A DNA stretch of 32,728 nucleotides from Bacteroidales bacterium. GTDB lineage: Bacteria; Bacteroidota; Bacteroidia; Bacteroidales; UBA10428. The stretch is taken from contig JAFGQZ010000084.1 of NCBI GenBank assembly GCA_016935435.1, positions 1-32,728 of the forward strand, in the 5' to 3' direction. The notes under the pieces are model-generated. The model was not told the DNA's origin and did no database searches. It saw only the letters and a list, made by a program, of their open reading frames with translations. Position 1 is the first letter of the stretch. Every line of letters starts with the position of its first letter. Made by a program: the position numbers and the translations under genes. Below are positions 1-8,085 of the stretch, piece after piece.

Positions 1-172
1 CCTGTATGAAACAAAAAAATTCTACATTTGGCTTTAGCCTAAATCTTTAACCAAACTATTTAAAAAAATGCCATTTATAAAAGTTTAAATCCATTTTGTA
101 AATTAGTCAGCATATAATAATAACCCACAAAAAACCGAAAAAACTGAGCCCTGCACTAAAATACAGCATACC

Positions 173-886
173 ATGAAAGTGTTATTATCCATTCTTTTTG
201 TGTGCTTGCCCCTGAATGTCTTTAGCCAGAATGGAAACTCAGGCAGTGGGCTACCTGTTATTGAGTTGCCAAAGTTTCAAACTGTAAAACTGGAACAGCC
301 ATTTCGCCATGCCGTTGGCGGAAACCCTGTACATGAGCGCACCAACATTTGGATGCGTTACGATGAAATATACCTCGAAATTCATTTCGATTGCCTCGAC
401 AACCCCTTTGTAAACCAGAATTTTTATACAGAAAATAATTCTCCTTTATTTCACCAGGAAGTTCTTGAGGTATTTATCAATAATGGCAACCAGCCCCAGG
501 AGCAGTACATTGAAATACAAATCAACCCAAACAACGCCGTTTTTTTGGCAAAAATAAACTTTGGGTTCAAATCCGATTCGGCATACAGTGCAGAACTAAT
601 AAATCCGGTTTTTGCCGGAATTATCAGCAGTGTGGTAAAAGATGCCCCGAACGAAAAGTGGTCGGGATTTTTGAAAATTCCCCTTCAATTAATCCAATAT
701 CCCATACAACCCAACGAAGACAGGTTCAGGATAAATATATTCCGCATTATATCAAAAGAAAATCAAACTTCAAAGGACTGGAGATGCACCGAAAAAAATG
801 CAACATTTGCCTGCTGGAGCAGCCCATTATGCACAAAGCCGCAATTCCACAAACCAGACCGCTTTGGTTTTCTAATACTTAAATAA
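173..886 (+). CDS. Secreted CBM9/DOMON-like carbohydrate-binding protein
   Basis: This is a 237-residue protein with a cleavable signal peptide: Met-Lys, a hydrophobic stretch to about residue 17, then FSQ. The rest looks like one beta-sandwich domain of the CBM9-like/DOMON type. Features I recognise are the alternating strand pattern around IYLEIHFDC, an acidic-aromatic EVLEVFINN strand, the WSGFLKIPL strand, and the family-like ending with W-S-x-P followed by FHKPDRFGFLIL. Such domains bind sugars or related ligands, and in Bacteroidota they often occur alone as secreted proteins of unknown ligand. No catalytic domain is attached. It stands alone, convergent with the TonB receptor gene downstream. 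An exact TAnnTTTG match (TACATTTG, 23-30) lies upstream, but it has no visible -33 partner and would leave a long leader. Fold assignment is fairly secure; ligand and role are unknown. Confidence 0.75.
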   Translation: MKVLLSILFVCLPLNVFSQNGNSGSGLPVIELPKFQTVKLEQPFRHAVGGNPVHERTNIWMRYDEIYLEIHFDCLDNPFVNQNFYTENNSPLFHQEVLEVFINNGNQPQEQYIEIQINPNNAVFLAKINFGFKSDSAYSAELINPVFAGIISSVVKDAPNEKWSGFLKIPLQLIQYPIQPNEDRFRINIFRIISKENQTSKDWRCTEKNATFACWSSPLCTKPQFHKPDRFGFLILK

Positions 887-970
887 ACAGACCTTGTATT
901 TCTGGTTATAAGTTTAAGCATTTTTGTTTAAGAGATACTATCCTTAGTTAATCACAGGTCTTTTCACTGC

Positions 971-1014
971 GACCCCCTGTGGCTTAAAATTTAGCTCTTT
1001 AATCCACAGGGGTC
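971..1014. repeat. Inverted repeat between convergent genes
   Basis: GACCCCCTGTGG (971-982) pairs with CCACAGGGGTC (1004-1014), giving an 11-bp GC-rich stem with one bulged C and a 21-nt AT-rich loop. It sits between the convergent ends of the CBM9-like gene and the TonB receptor gene. Neither side has a proper T-tract; the + side continues ACTGAGTTTTG. A terminator role is therefore plausible but weakly supported. Confidence 0.5.
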
Positions 1015-1116
1015 ACTGAGTTTTGTACAATGGGCAGAGGGCATAGCTAGTAAAAGGGTTTCGAACCTAATATTAAGCCGGCACTGCAAGACTCTAAACC
1101 CGAATCCGTGCAAATT

Positions 1117-3354
1117 TCAAAGCAAGAACTGCACCCCTATAAGGATATACCGGCCTGGCTGGGGCATTAACGAATTGTTCCAGCCAACCGATCCCTGCCA
1201 TTCAAGACCGCTCCAACTGCCAGGAGTATTGCCGCTGGTGGCGGCCCTTGTTCCAGGGTGGAAATATTCGGTTCCCAGGATATTGTTGAACTGAATGTTA
1301 AAATTCAATCCTTCAAACCCGATATCCTTTATGATAATATTGGCATCGAGCAGGAAATATCCGTCAATTGTACGTATGGGGTTGCTCAATACAGTTTCCC
1401 TCTCGCCAATATACCTTCCCCTAAGAGAAAACCCGAGATATTTATTGGTAGTTCCGGTGGCGCCAAAATATATTTTTGTGTGAGCCAAATCGCCAATAAT
1501 ATCTTTAGTGGTTTTGTTCCCTGCACCGTCAAAATATTGCTGTTCTTCTTTTATGATAAACGAACCATAACCCCAAAGCTTAAGTTGCTTTAAACCTGTA
1601 ATGGGTACCAAAGAAGCAATAAACACATCGGTGCCAAAAATATTTCTTTCCCCGAGGTTGCTGCCGCCAACATCGAGCACTTCTATGGTGTTTTTATTTA
1701 TTACATAGTATGCATCGGCAAGGGCCGACAGGTTGCCTGCTGTATAGCCTAAACTAGCCTCGATGGTTTGGGAACGTTCGGGCTCCAGATCGGGATCGGC
1801 ACCCGAACCACCCCAGTCGCCATACAAGGTACGCGGACTGGGCTCCCGGAATGCTTGGCCGTACAATATTTTAGCGGTAAGCTTATTGACCGTGAGAACA
1901 TAGCCGCCCCTTAAGGTTAAAGCTGTGCCGTATGCTGAGTTGTTATCGATACGGCCTCCCAGGGTTAGCGTATTATTGTCGTTAATATCGGCCTTTAACA
2001 ACAAGTACCCGCCATTGTCTTTCCATATAATACGGTTGTCGAAACTTCGCTGCAATGCCTGAGGGGGAACCAAAAACCCCGGGGTGCCCAGAACTAGTAC
2101 TTCCGGGCTGTACCAATTTCCATAGGTATATTGCCATGCCTTCTGAAGATCTTTGTATTCGAATTTATAGCCTGCAGATAACAGAACATTCCGGGCTACA
2201 AAATACTCTGCCGATTGCGTAAAAGTAAAGCTTGTGTTGAGCACACCCCATGTCGAATAGTCAACAACACGTGTGCTTTGTCCCGGATCAAGCAATACAC
2301 CTGCTACGGTGCGGGCAACTGTATCGCCATTTGTAGCAGTATATCCTTCAAGGAAGTTGGTTTCGCCATCGACATTGCTTCCACGGTACCTGATAAAGGA
2401 AGACACCGAAAGTTTTTCGTTTATTTCCCCCTGGTATCTGGCATGAAAACTATAGTCGGTCATTGGCTGCTCCGACGATGGCAGTGCCTTGTCGAAAGGG
2501 AAAATAAACCCGTATCCCTGATCGGTATTGTATTGTTGTGCCCCCACTTCAAAATTTCCAAAATAGGCGCGCACATCCACACCCTGGTTTTTTACGGTCG
2601 GGGGGGCTGTAAAATTCTGGTTGTCAACCACCCCGCCCCACAGTCTCCTATCGTTGAGCAGTGCCGATTTCGTCCATTCGTAGCTGTCGTTGTCAATACG
2701 GTCGAATAAACTATAATACTCATTACGGGCAGTCAGGCTGAAACGAAAATCTTCTTTTTTGTAAAACAGGTTGTAATCGCCATTAAATGAGTTTTTGCCC
2801 AATGTAACACTGATATTGGCAGAAGTGCCATCGGTTTCTTTGTCTTTTGCTGTAATAACGTTGATTACCCCCATAAAAGCATTTGCCCCATAAACCGACG
2901 ATGCCGGGCCATAAACAATTTCAATGCGCTCGACATTGGAAAGTGGCACAGCATTTTGTGCAATGGCCTCGTTAAACCACAAATGGTTATATATTATTCC
3001 ATCGACCATAAACAGGTACGAATCGCCAAATGGCGAACGGAACCCACGCACCGTATTGCGAACCCCCTGAAAGCCAAACGTATTGGCAATATCCATACCG
3101 GGCAAATCGTTGTAAATATCGGTTACCGATTTATAGCCCCTGAGTTGTATGTCGTTTTTATCAATTACTATAACATTTGCCGGGGCTTTGCTTAAATTTT
3201 CCTTAACATTTGAGGCTGTGACCACACTAATGTTCATAAGCTCCTCAAGGCTCATCATTAGCAAAGAATCGGCCGACTGGGCCTGCAGGTTATATTGATG
3301 TGCAAATACAGACAACAATACAACTAGTAACTTCCTACATAGTTTTGCTGACAT
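1117..3354 (-). CDS. TonB-dependent outer-membrane receptor
   Basis: This is an outer-membrane beta-barrel receptor of about 745 residues. I chose the second in-frame ATG (3354): a GGAGG lies 8 nt before it, and the upstream ATG (3369) overlaps that ribosome-binding sequence. The protein then begins MSAKLCRK, followed by a hydrophobic signal peptide ending near LQAQS. The plug domain follows (SNVKENLSKAPANVIVI, LPGMDIA, VRGFRSPFG, VDGIIYNH, VERIEIVYGPASSVYGANAF). Many beta-strands then run to a terminal GRYILIGVQFLL. It lacks the N-terminal carboxypeptidase-like domain of SusC proteins, so it belongs to the general TonB receptor group. The motif around SLEELMNISVVTAS after the signal is, from memory, common in receptors encoded beside YfiR and sensor genes. 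It is last in a row with two YfiR genes and an MCP gene, 70 bp after the MCP stop. The ligand cannot be read from sequence. Confidence 0.9.
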   Translation of the reverse strand: MSAKLCRKLLVVLLSVFAHQYNLQAQSADSLLMMSLEELMNISVVTASNVKENLSKAPANVIVIDKNDIQLRGYKSVTDIYNDLPGMDIANTFGFQGVRNTVRGFRSPFGDSYLFMVDGIIYNHLWFNEAIAQNAVPLSNVERIEIVYGPASSVYGANAFMGVINVITAKDKETDGTSANISVTLGKNSFNGDYNLFYKKEDFRFSLTARNEYYSLFDRIDNDSYEWTKSALLNDRRLWGGVVDNQNFTAPPTVKNQGVDVRAYFGNFEVGAQQYNTDQGYGFIFPFDKALPSSEQPMTDYSFHARYQGEINEKLSVSSFIRYRGSNVDGETNFLEGYTATNGDTVARTVAGVLLDPGQSTRVVDYSTWGVLNTSFTFTQSAEYFVARNVLLSAGYKFEYKDLQKAWQYTYGNWYSPEVLVLGTPGFLVPPQALQRSFDNRIIWKDNGGYLLLKADINDNNTLTLGGRIDNNSAYGTALTLRGGYVLTVNKLTAKILYGQAFREPSPRTLYGDWGGSGADPDLEPERSQTIEASLGYTAGNLSALADAYYVINKNTIEVLDVGGSNLGERNIFGTDVFIASLVPITGLKQLKLWGYGSFIIKEEQQYFDGAGNKTTKDIIGDLAHTKIYFGATGTTNKYLGFSLRGRYIGERETVLSNPIRTIDGYFLLDANIIIKDIGFEGLNFNIQFNNILGTEYFHPGTRAATSGNTPGSWSGLEWQGSVGWNNSLMPQPGRYILIGVQFLL

Positions 3355-3424
3355 AATTTTACCCTCCATTTTATTTGTTTTATTAGTAATTGCTCTATTT
3401 GCTGTATTTAAAATCCATTATAAA

Positions 3425-5224
3425 TTAATATTGTTCGAACCCCATATCTATAATATCCCCTTTTTGCATTTCACCCTTTTTTATATCGGAGGCCTGTTGC
3501 TTTGTCGCTGGATTTTCGGTTTTTTTTGCTGGTACTTTGTTTACAGTTATATCCTTAAATCGGGGCTCGTTCTTTCGACTGGTAAATTCTTTGGCATCTT
3601 TTGATTTTAGAATATCGATGGTTTTTAAAAGCTTGTTTACCTGATTATTGAGATCGTTAATTTGTTTTTCACCACCGCCACCTATAGTGAAAAAAGAAAT
3701 GGTTTTTTCAAGGTTTTCGGCATGCTTCGATAATTCTTCGGCACTCGACGATAATTGTTCGGAGGTTGAGGCGTTATTCTGTGTTATGCCATTAAGTTGC
3801 TGCACCGATGAATTTATTTGTGATAAACCATTGTTTTGCTCAATGCTTGATGCTGCAATTTCCTGAACGAGCTGCGATGTTTTACGGATATTGGGCAGTA
3901 ACTCAGTTAGTTTGTTCCCTGAGTTTTCGGCAGAGCTTACACTTGAATCGATATAGGTTTGTATTTCGTCGGCTGCCAACTGGCTGCGCTCGGCAAGTTT
4001 TCGAACCTCAGATGCCACAATGGCAAAGCCTTTTCCGTATTCGCCGGCCCTGGCTGCCTCTACCGCTGCATTTAAAGCCAGTAAATCGGTTTTATGTGCT
4101 ATTTCGCCAATTATTGACGATTTAGAGGCTATCTGCCGCATCGAATCGAGTGTAACCGACATCGACTGGTTGCTTGTGTCCATGTCGTTCGATGCCTGTT
4201 TGGCAATGTCGCCGGTAATTACAGCATTATGGCTGTTTTGCTCTACCGAAGTAACCATTTCTTCTATTGCCGAAGATATCTGCTCGATTGAGGCCGCCTG
4301 CTCATTTACACTTTGAGAAAGGTTTTGCGAGCTCATTGCCATTTGGCTGCTTGCATTAACAATTTGTGCTGCCCCGTCTTTTATTTCCATAATAATCTTC
4401 TTCAGGTTGTCTATCATATTGTTCAGGGCATTCGATATTTCTCCTATTTCATCTTTTTGTGTTTTAATTTTCTCTTCAGGCAATATTCCCTGGCCTAATA
4501 AAACAATAATGTTTTTTAAATATTGAATAGGCTTGTTAATGGAATTTATGGTAAATGCTGATGACAGAACTGTTATAATAATTATCAGTGCCCCCAAAAG
4601 AACAATTATGTTTTGCAGAAATAAAAACGATGTGTTCATTTGTGCTGTCCTTTTCTGCCGTTCATCGTTCAGTTCACCGGCAAGGTTGCCCAAATCGCTT
4701 AATATCCGGTCTGTTAGTAACGATATCGAACCATTTTCATCAATATCAGACATAACTGTCATGGTTACCATCGGATCCATATAACTTTCTATTGTGTTAA
4801 GCTGTCCCATTATATCCTTCTGCATGGCAAACAAAGTATCGGTTGACAGAAAAATATGGTTAATTAAATCTGTATGCTCTACCTTCCATTGTTTTTTCAA
4901 TGCATCAATTTTTTCAATAAGCTCTGGATATTTCACTGTATGCAGCTCCTTAAGGCGTTTCTTGTCGTCTGTTTCCGATTTTTGTTCAACATAAACCCAG
5001 TTCTTAATTAGCATTTTCGATGAATATATCTGGTTTTGTAACTCTGTAATTGCATTAAGTGATGGGTTGTGTATTGAGTTTATTTCGTTCACATCGGCCC
5101 TGTTCAGTCGAATACGGCTAAAAGTGAAAATGGTATTGACAATTACCAGGAGAATGACTATTCCAAACCCTACCTTTAGCTTTGCAGCTATCTTCAAATT
5201 GTTCATCTCTAATTTCATATTCAT
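3425..5224 (-). CDS. Methyl-accepting chemotaxis-type transducer
   Basis: This is a 599-residue inner-membrane receptor. It has a TM helix at about 17-35, a helical periplasmic ligand region (about 36-200, four-helix-bundle MCP type), a second TM at about 203-225, and HAMP at about 225-280. A long signalling coiled coil (about 300-512) has its conserved hairpin tip at 371-412 ([18 protein letters not shown], then [18 protein letters not shown]). This tip normally contacts CheW and CheA. An 85-residue polar, probably disordered tail follows and ends in GFEQY. No cheA, cheW, cheR, cheB or flagellar gene is in the window. It lies 23 bp after the second YfiR gene and before a TonB receptor, so a shared operon is likely. 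Start: ATG at 5224 preceded by an A-rich stretch; ATGs at codons 4 and 7 are possible alternatives. The family is certain; the signal sensed and the output are not. Confidence 0.92.
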   Translation of the reverse strand: MNMKLEMNNLKIAAKLKVGFGIVILLVIVNTIFTFSRIRLNRADVNEINSIHNPSLNAITELQNQIYSSKMLIKNWVYVEQKSETDDKKRLKELHTVKYPELIEKIDALKKQWKVEHTDLINHIFLSTDTLFAMQKDIMGQLNTIESYMDPMVTMTVMSDIDENGSISLLTDRILSDLGNLAGELNDERQKRTAQMNTSFLFLQNIIVLLGALIIIITVLSSAFTINSINKPIQYLKNIIVLLGQGILPEEKIKTQKDEIGEISNALNNMIDNLKKIIMEIKDGAAQIVNASSQMAMSSQNLSQSVNEQAASIEQISSAIEEMVTSVEQNSHNAVITGDIAKQASNDMDTSNQSMSVTLDSMRQIASKSSIIGEIAHKTDLLALNAAVEAARAGEYGKGFAIVASEVRKLAERSQLAADEIQTYIDSSVSSAENSGNKLTELLPNIRKTSQLVQEIAASSIEQNNGLSQINSSVQQLNGITQNNASTSEQLSSSAEELSKHAENLEKTISFFTIGGGGEKQINDLNNQVNKLLKTIDILKSKDAKEFTSRKNEPRFKDITVNKVPAKKTENPATKQQASDIKKGEMQKGDIIDMGFEQY

Positions 5225-5247
5225 TCTTTTTTACAGTTATTATAATC

Positions 5248-5760
5248 CTAATCAACAATTGTGGCCAGTTTTGCCAGGAAGGAAGTAGGGGTAAGCCCTT
5301 TCTTTTTTAGGTTTTTGTTCGACATTTCAAACCCCAGTTTATCGTTTACCAACTGAAAGTTGATGCCCGCTCCCTGCGAGCAAAGGCCTTTATTTTCGCC
5401 GACAATGAGCGTGCTATAGTTCAGGGTTTTTTCTGCAACTTTAGAAATGCCGGCGCTTTCTGCCTTTGTAATAAATACTATATGCGACTTCTCTATAGAA
5501 TTTGCATCGGATGTTTTACGAACCACAATTTTCTGTGTGCCAACAGTTTTGGCCTGTGCAATTTTCGATAGTTCCTGGTAAACATCGGAATCGCCAAGCA
5601 CATATATGATAAAATCGCCACTACGGTACGATTCGGGCCATTCAACCTGCGATGCAAAGTTGTATATATATGTAGCCTGGAGCAATGCCAGTGAAGGCTG
5701 GCCATACATAAACTGCATGAAAGCCACTGAAACAACAAGTAGTAGTGTTTTCTTTTTCAT
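5248..5760 (-). CDS. YfiR-family periplasmic protein (copy B)
   Basis: This is a 170-residue protein with a signal peptide ending at MYGQ (about residue 21). The mature part matches the YfiR family (DUF4154): the YIYNFASQVEWP start, a small Rossmann-like core (IIYVLGDSDVY, SHIVFITKAE, STLIVGENKGLC), then GAGINF and the closing GLTPTSFLAKLA. In Pseudomonas, YfiR is a periplasmic repressor of the diguanylate cyclase YfiN. Many other genomes place YfiR genes beside TonB receptors and sensor proteins. Here the neighbour is an MCP, with no GGDEF protein in view. This copy has a single cysteine (127), so it cannot form the intramolecular disulfides known in Pseudomonas YfiR. It is about 55% identical to the adjacent copy A (93 of 170 positions in an ungapped hand alignment). 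An operon with both neighbours is likely. Confidence 0.85.
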   Translation of the reverse strand: MKKKTLLLVVSVAFMQFMYGQPSLALLQATYIYNFASQVEWPESYRSGDFIIYVLGDSDVYQELSKIAQAKTVGTQKIVVRKTSDANSIEKSHIVFITKAESAGISKVAEKTLNYSTLIVGENKGLCSQGAGINFQLVNDKLGFEMSNKNLKKKGLTPTSFLAKLATIVD

Positions 5761-5804
5761 GGAAAATTATTTTAGTTCATATTTTCTTTAGTATGTTATT
5801 CTTT

Positions 5805-5823
5805 GCAGGTTAGTTTTACCTGC
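5805..5823 (-). repeat. Small intercistronic hairpin between yfiR paralogs
   Basis: GCAGGT (5805-5810) and ACCTGC (5818-5823) form a perfect 6-bp stem with a 7-nt loop in the 133-bp spacer between the two YfiR genes. No T-tract follows on the transcribed (-) strand. It may be an RNA-processing or differential-expression structure rather than a full terminator. Confidence 0.35.
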
Positions 5824-5893
5824 CCTGACCAGAAAAAAAATAATTTGAACAATTTTTTCCGCTAGTTTTCTATAATATTATTTACTCTTTACA

Positions 5894-6406
5894 TTATTCT
5901 ATTACAGTAGCAAGCTTGTTCAGAAACGATGTTGGTGTTAGCCCTCTCTTCTCCAGATTTGATTTTGACAACTCGAAGTTTAGTTTATTGTTAATTACAA
6001 TAAAATTAATACCGGCACCAACCGCACATAATCCGGGGTTTTCACCTACCAGTAATGTGCTGAAGTTTGAGGTAGCCTCTATGCACCGGGCAATATTGCC
6101 ACTTTCTTCTTTTGATATAAACAGAATATGGCATTTTGCTATTTGTGAATAATGGCTGATGTTTTTAACTACTAATGGCTGTGCCCCAACTTTTTTTGTC
6201 TTTGAAAGATCAGTAAGTTCATTAAACACCTCGGAACTTCCCAGTACATATATTACAAAATCGCCATTTCTATACGACCCGGGCCATTCTATTTGTGTGG
6301 CAAAGTTATATATATAGGTAGCTTTCAGCAGAGGAAGGGTTGTCTGGCCGTAACCAACCTCAATTAAAAAAAGCAATAACATTCCCGTTACTATTTTTTG
6401 TTTCAT
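5894..6406 (-). CDS. YfiR-family periplasmic protein (copy A)
   Basis: This is a 170-residue paralog of the next gene, alignable end to end without gaps. It has a signal peptide to VGYGQ (about residue 21). The mature YfiR fold shows YIYNFATQIEWP, VIYVLGSSEVF, CHILFISKEE, STLLVGENPGLC, GAGINF and GLTPTSFLNKLA. It is the first gene of the leftward row YfiR-A, YfiR-B, MCP, TonB receptor. Unlike copy B it has three cysteines (92, 108, 127), so one disulfide or a thiol-based response is possible. By analogy to YfiR it may sit in the periplasm and control the partner membrane sensor, here probably the MCP; that is inference. I found no convincing promoter for it in the 438-bp region upstream. Confidence 0.85.
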   Translation of the reverse strand: MKQKIVTGMLLLFLIEVGYGQTTLPLLKATYIYNFATQIEWPGSYRNGDFVIYVLGSSEVFNELTDLSKTKKVGAQPLVVKNISHYSQIAKCHILFISKEESGNIARCIEATSNFSTLLVGENPGLCAVGAGINFIVINNKLNFELSKSNLEKRGLTPTSFLNKLATVIE

Positions 6407-6572
6407 AGTACAATTGTTTTTAGTTTTAACTCTGTTGAAATTGCAGGGCGAAAAAAGGCCTGAGAAGTGAAACCAATATTTCGAACTCTGCTAAATGGGA
6501 TATATATTAAATTTAACATTTTTTTTTTTAAACTAAAGCCAGCATCCCTGAAAAAAATCTAAAACACCGATA

Positions 6573-6587
6573 GAAACCCCTGGTTTC
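6573..6587. repeat. Perfect palindrome GAAACC-CCT-GGTTTC
   Basis: This is a six-base inverted repeat with a 3-nt spacer, about 170 bp upstream of the first YfiR gene. It could be an operator or a small hairpin. The pairing is visible directly; the function is not known. Confidence 0.4.
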
Positions 6588-6609
6588 ATATTTATAATAA
6601 ACTTATTTT

Positions 6610-6627
6610 TAAACATTTACATGTTTA
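6610..6627. repeat. Perfect palindrome TAAACAT-TTAC-ATGTTTA
   Basis: This is a seven-base AT-rich inverted repeat with a 4-nt spacer, 23 bp from the GAAACC palindrome. Two closely spaced palindromes upstream of a sensory operon would suit regulator binding, but AT-rich DNA also yields such repeats by chance. Confidence 0.35.
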
Positions 6628-6844
6628 TTGCAAACTAAATAAAAAGTAGAAGGAGAAATTTGCAACAATAAGAATTACCAACAAAGCCCAACTTAGCCTT
6701 AATAGAAACTGCTTCGGGCAAATAATCCTTACTTTGTGCTAAAAGGCAGGCAAAAAATATATGAGCAGGCACCCTATTTGCCTAATTAAAGAGATAAAAA
6801 TTTTTTAACCGAAATTTAAAAACAGTATTTCTTCTGAACAAAAG

Positions 6845-7936
6845 CTACAGCTTAATAAATATTTTTTTACGGAACAGCACCCATGCAGGAATAAAATTAA
6901 TGGCAATAAACACCAGTGCGTACAGCAGGCTGGCAAGTTCCATTGAGGCCCCAAGGGTTGTGGCACCATTAAGAAAATGATTGTTCAGGCTTTGTCCCCA
7001 AAACTTGGTGCGGTAGAACAAAAAGGTAAGCAAATCGGCCAGCACATATACTGTAATGGCATTTGCCCCGAAAACAATGCCAACATGCGCTACTTTTTTA
7101 TAATTGAGCCCATCAACAAAAAACATAAGCAAAGCCAGCAAAACCAAAGCCATGCCGCCTGTTACCAATACAAATGAGCTTGTCCAAAGGTTTTTGTTTA
7201 TTGGAAAGTGCAGGCTCCATAAATAACCAACAATGCAGGCAATAGTGCCAATAGAAAACAACCAGATAATTTTTCTTTCTTGCGAAAGGTTCCCAACAAT
7301 TAGTTTACCTGTAAGCATACCGAAAATACCTGTGGCAATTGCCGGCAAGGTGCTGTAAAGGCCCTCAGGGTCCCAGGTAGTGTTCCACATTTTTCCGGGG
7401 AGCAGATAGCTGTCGATCCAGGCTGCAAGGTTAATGCCGGGCTCAAGCATGGGACTTCCGTGCCCGGGCGTGGGAATAAACATCATGGTGAGCCAGTAGC
7501 CCAATAGCAAAAAAGCGCCTATAATGGCCTGTGTTTTCCATTTTGTATGCACAAACAACAGCGAACAAACCAAAAATACAACCGCAATACGCTGTAACAC
7601 ACCTGCAATGCGCAGTTCGGCAAAGGAAAAGTGGTGTATGTAATTTAACAATAATCCCACTACAAAAATTTTTATGGAACGGCTGATAATTTTGCCATAA
7701 AGTTTATTTGGCTTAATTCCCTGCTCAATACGTTTTGTATAAGCCAAAGCTATGGAAACGCCAACAATAAAAAGAAAGAAAGGGAAAATTAAATCGGTGG
7801 GGGTAAGCCCGTTCCATTCGGCATGTAACAATGGGGCATATACGTGTCCCCAGGTTCCGGGGTTGTTCACCAGAATCATGGCAGCAATGGTAAACCCCCT
7901 TAGTGAGTCGAGCGATAATAACCGTTTCGTTTCCAT
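6845..7936 (-). CDS. nagX: NagX-type membrane protein (HGSNAT-like acyltransferase family)
   Basis: This is a 363-residue polytopic inner-membrane protein with about ten hydrophobic helices. The start RLLSLDSLRGFTIAAMILVN is the signature of the COG4299/DUF5009 family, related to the acetyltransferase that modifies heparan glucosamine in lysosomes. The next conserved stretch, LTPTDLIFPFFLFIVGVSIA, also fits. In proteobacterial GlcNAc pathways this family is called NagX and has been proposed to help GlcNAc uptake or modification; no mechanism is settled. It is the last gene of the leftward GlcNAc cluster, 149 bp after the kinase, with a long hairpin in that gap. The start ATG follows AAAGGT. 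Family assignment is firm; whether it transports or acylates is open. Confidence 0.85.
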   Translation of the reverse strand: METKRLLSLDSLRGFTIAAMILVNNPGTWGHVYAPLLHAEWNGLTPTDLIFPFFLFIVGVSIALAYTKRIEQGIKPNKLYGKIISRSIKIFVVGLLLNYIHHFSFAELRIAGVLQRIAVVFLVCSLLFVHTKWKTQAIIGAFLLLGYWLTMMFIPTPGHGSPMLEPGINLAAWIDSYLLPGKMWNTTWDPEGLYSTLPAIATGIFGMLTGKLIVGNLSQERKIIWLFSIGTIACIVGYLWSLHFPINKNLWTSSFVLVTGGMALVLLALLMFFVDGLNYKKVAHVGIVFGANAITVYVLADLLTFLFYRTKFWGQSLNNHFLNGATTLGASMELASLLYALVFIAINFIPAWVLFRKKIFIKL

Positions 7937-7971
7937 ACCTTTTTTGTGAAGTTTTTTTTCAGCTTAAAATT

Positions 7972-8062
7972 AAAACGGAAATGTATGAATGCCTGATGCC
8001 ATTATGATTAACGAACAAGCAACATTTCGCGGCGTTTAAAACATTCATGCATTTCCTGTTTT
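7972..8062 (-). repeat. Long imperfect hairpin between sugar kinase and nagX
   Basis: The arms are 7972-7991 and 8042-8062. GGAAATGTATGAATG pairs with CATTCATGCATTTCC with one G-T type mismatch, and the flanking AAAAC/GTTTT extends it to about 20 bp with a single bulge. The loop is about 50 nt. On the transcribed - strand the structure is followed by TTTTAATTTTAAG, so it may act as a partial terminator or attenuator separating nagX from the kinase. Confidence 0.5.
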
Positions 8063-8064
8063 TG

Positions 8065-8072
8065 CAAACCTA
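8065..8072 (-). promoter_or_regulatory. Possible -7 element (TAGGTTTG) for nagX
   Basis: This is an exact match to the Bacteroidota -7 consensus TAnnTTTG on the - strand, 129 nt before the nagX start codon. No TTG/TTTG is seen at the expected upstream distance, so support is weak. If real, transcription would start just before the long hairpin. Confidence 0.25.
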
Positions 8073-8085
8073 AAACCGGAAAAAT

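Larger units (their letters stand above)
6407..6844. other. 438-bp AT-rich intergenic region with small palindromes
   Basis: This region lies between the end of nagX and the start of the YfiR operon, both on the - strand. I see no credible coding sequence. It holds several inverted repeats: GAAACC-CCT-GGTTTC (6573-6587), TAAACAT-TTAC-ATGTTTA (6610-6627) and a long-loop pair GGCAAATA/TATTTGCC (6717-6724 and 6775-6782). It also has a run of T at about 6530. It presumably contains the nagX transcript end and the YfiR promoter. I found no exact TAnnTTTG on the - strand. Confidence 0.5.

Noticed and set aside
2215..2709. 164-codon + strand frame across the TonB receptor gene
   Set aside because: Antisense to barrel strands of the receptor; no independent support.
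3355..3369. Five-residue N-terminal extension of the TonB receptor from the first ATG
   Set aside because: The first ATG overlaps a GGAGG sequence correctly spaced for the second ATG at 3354.
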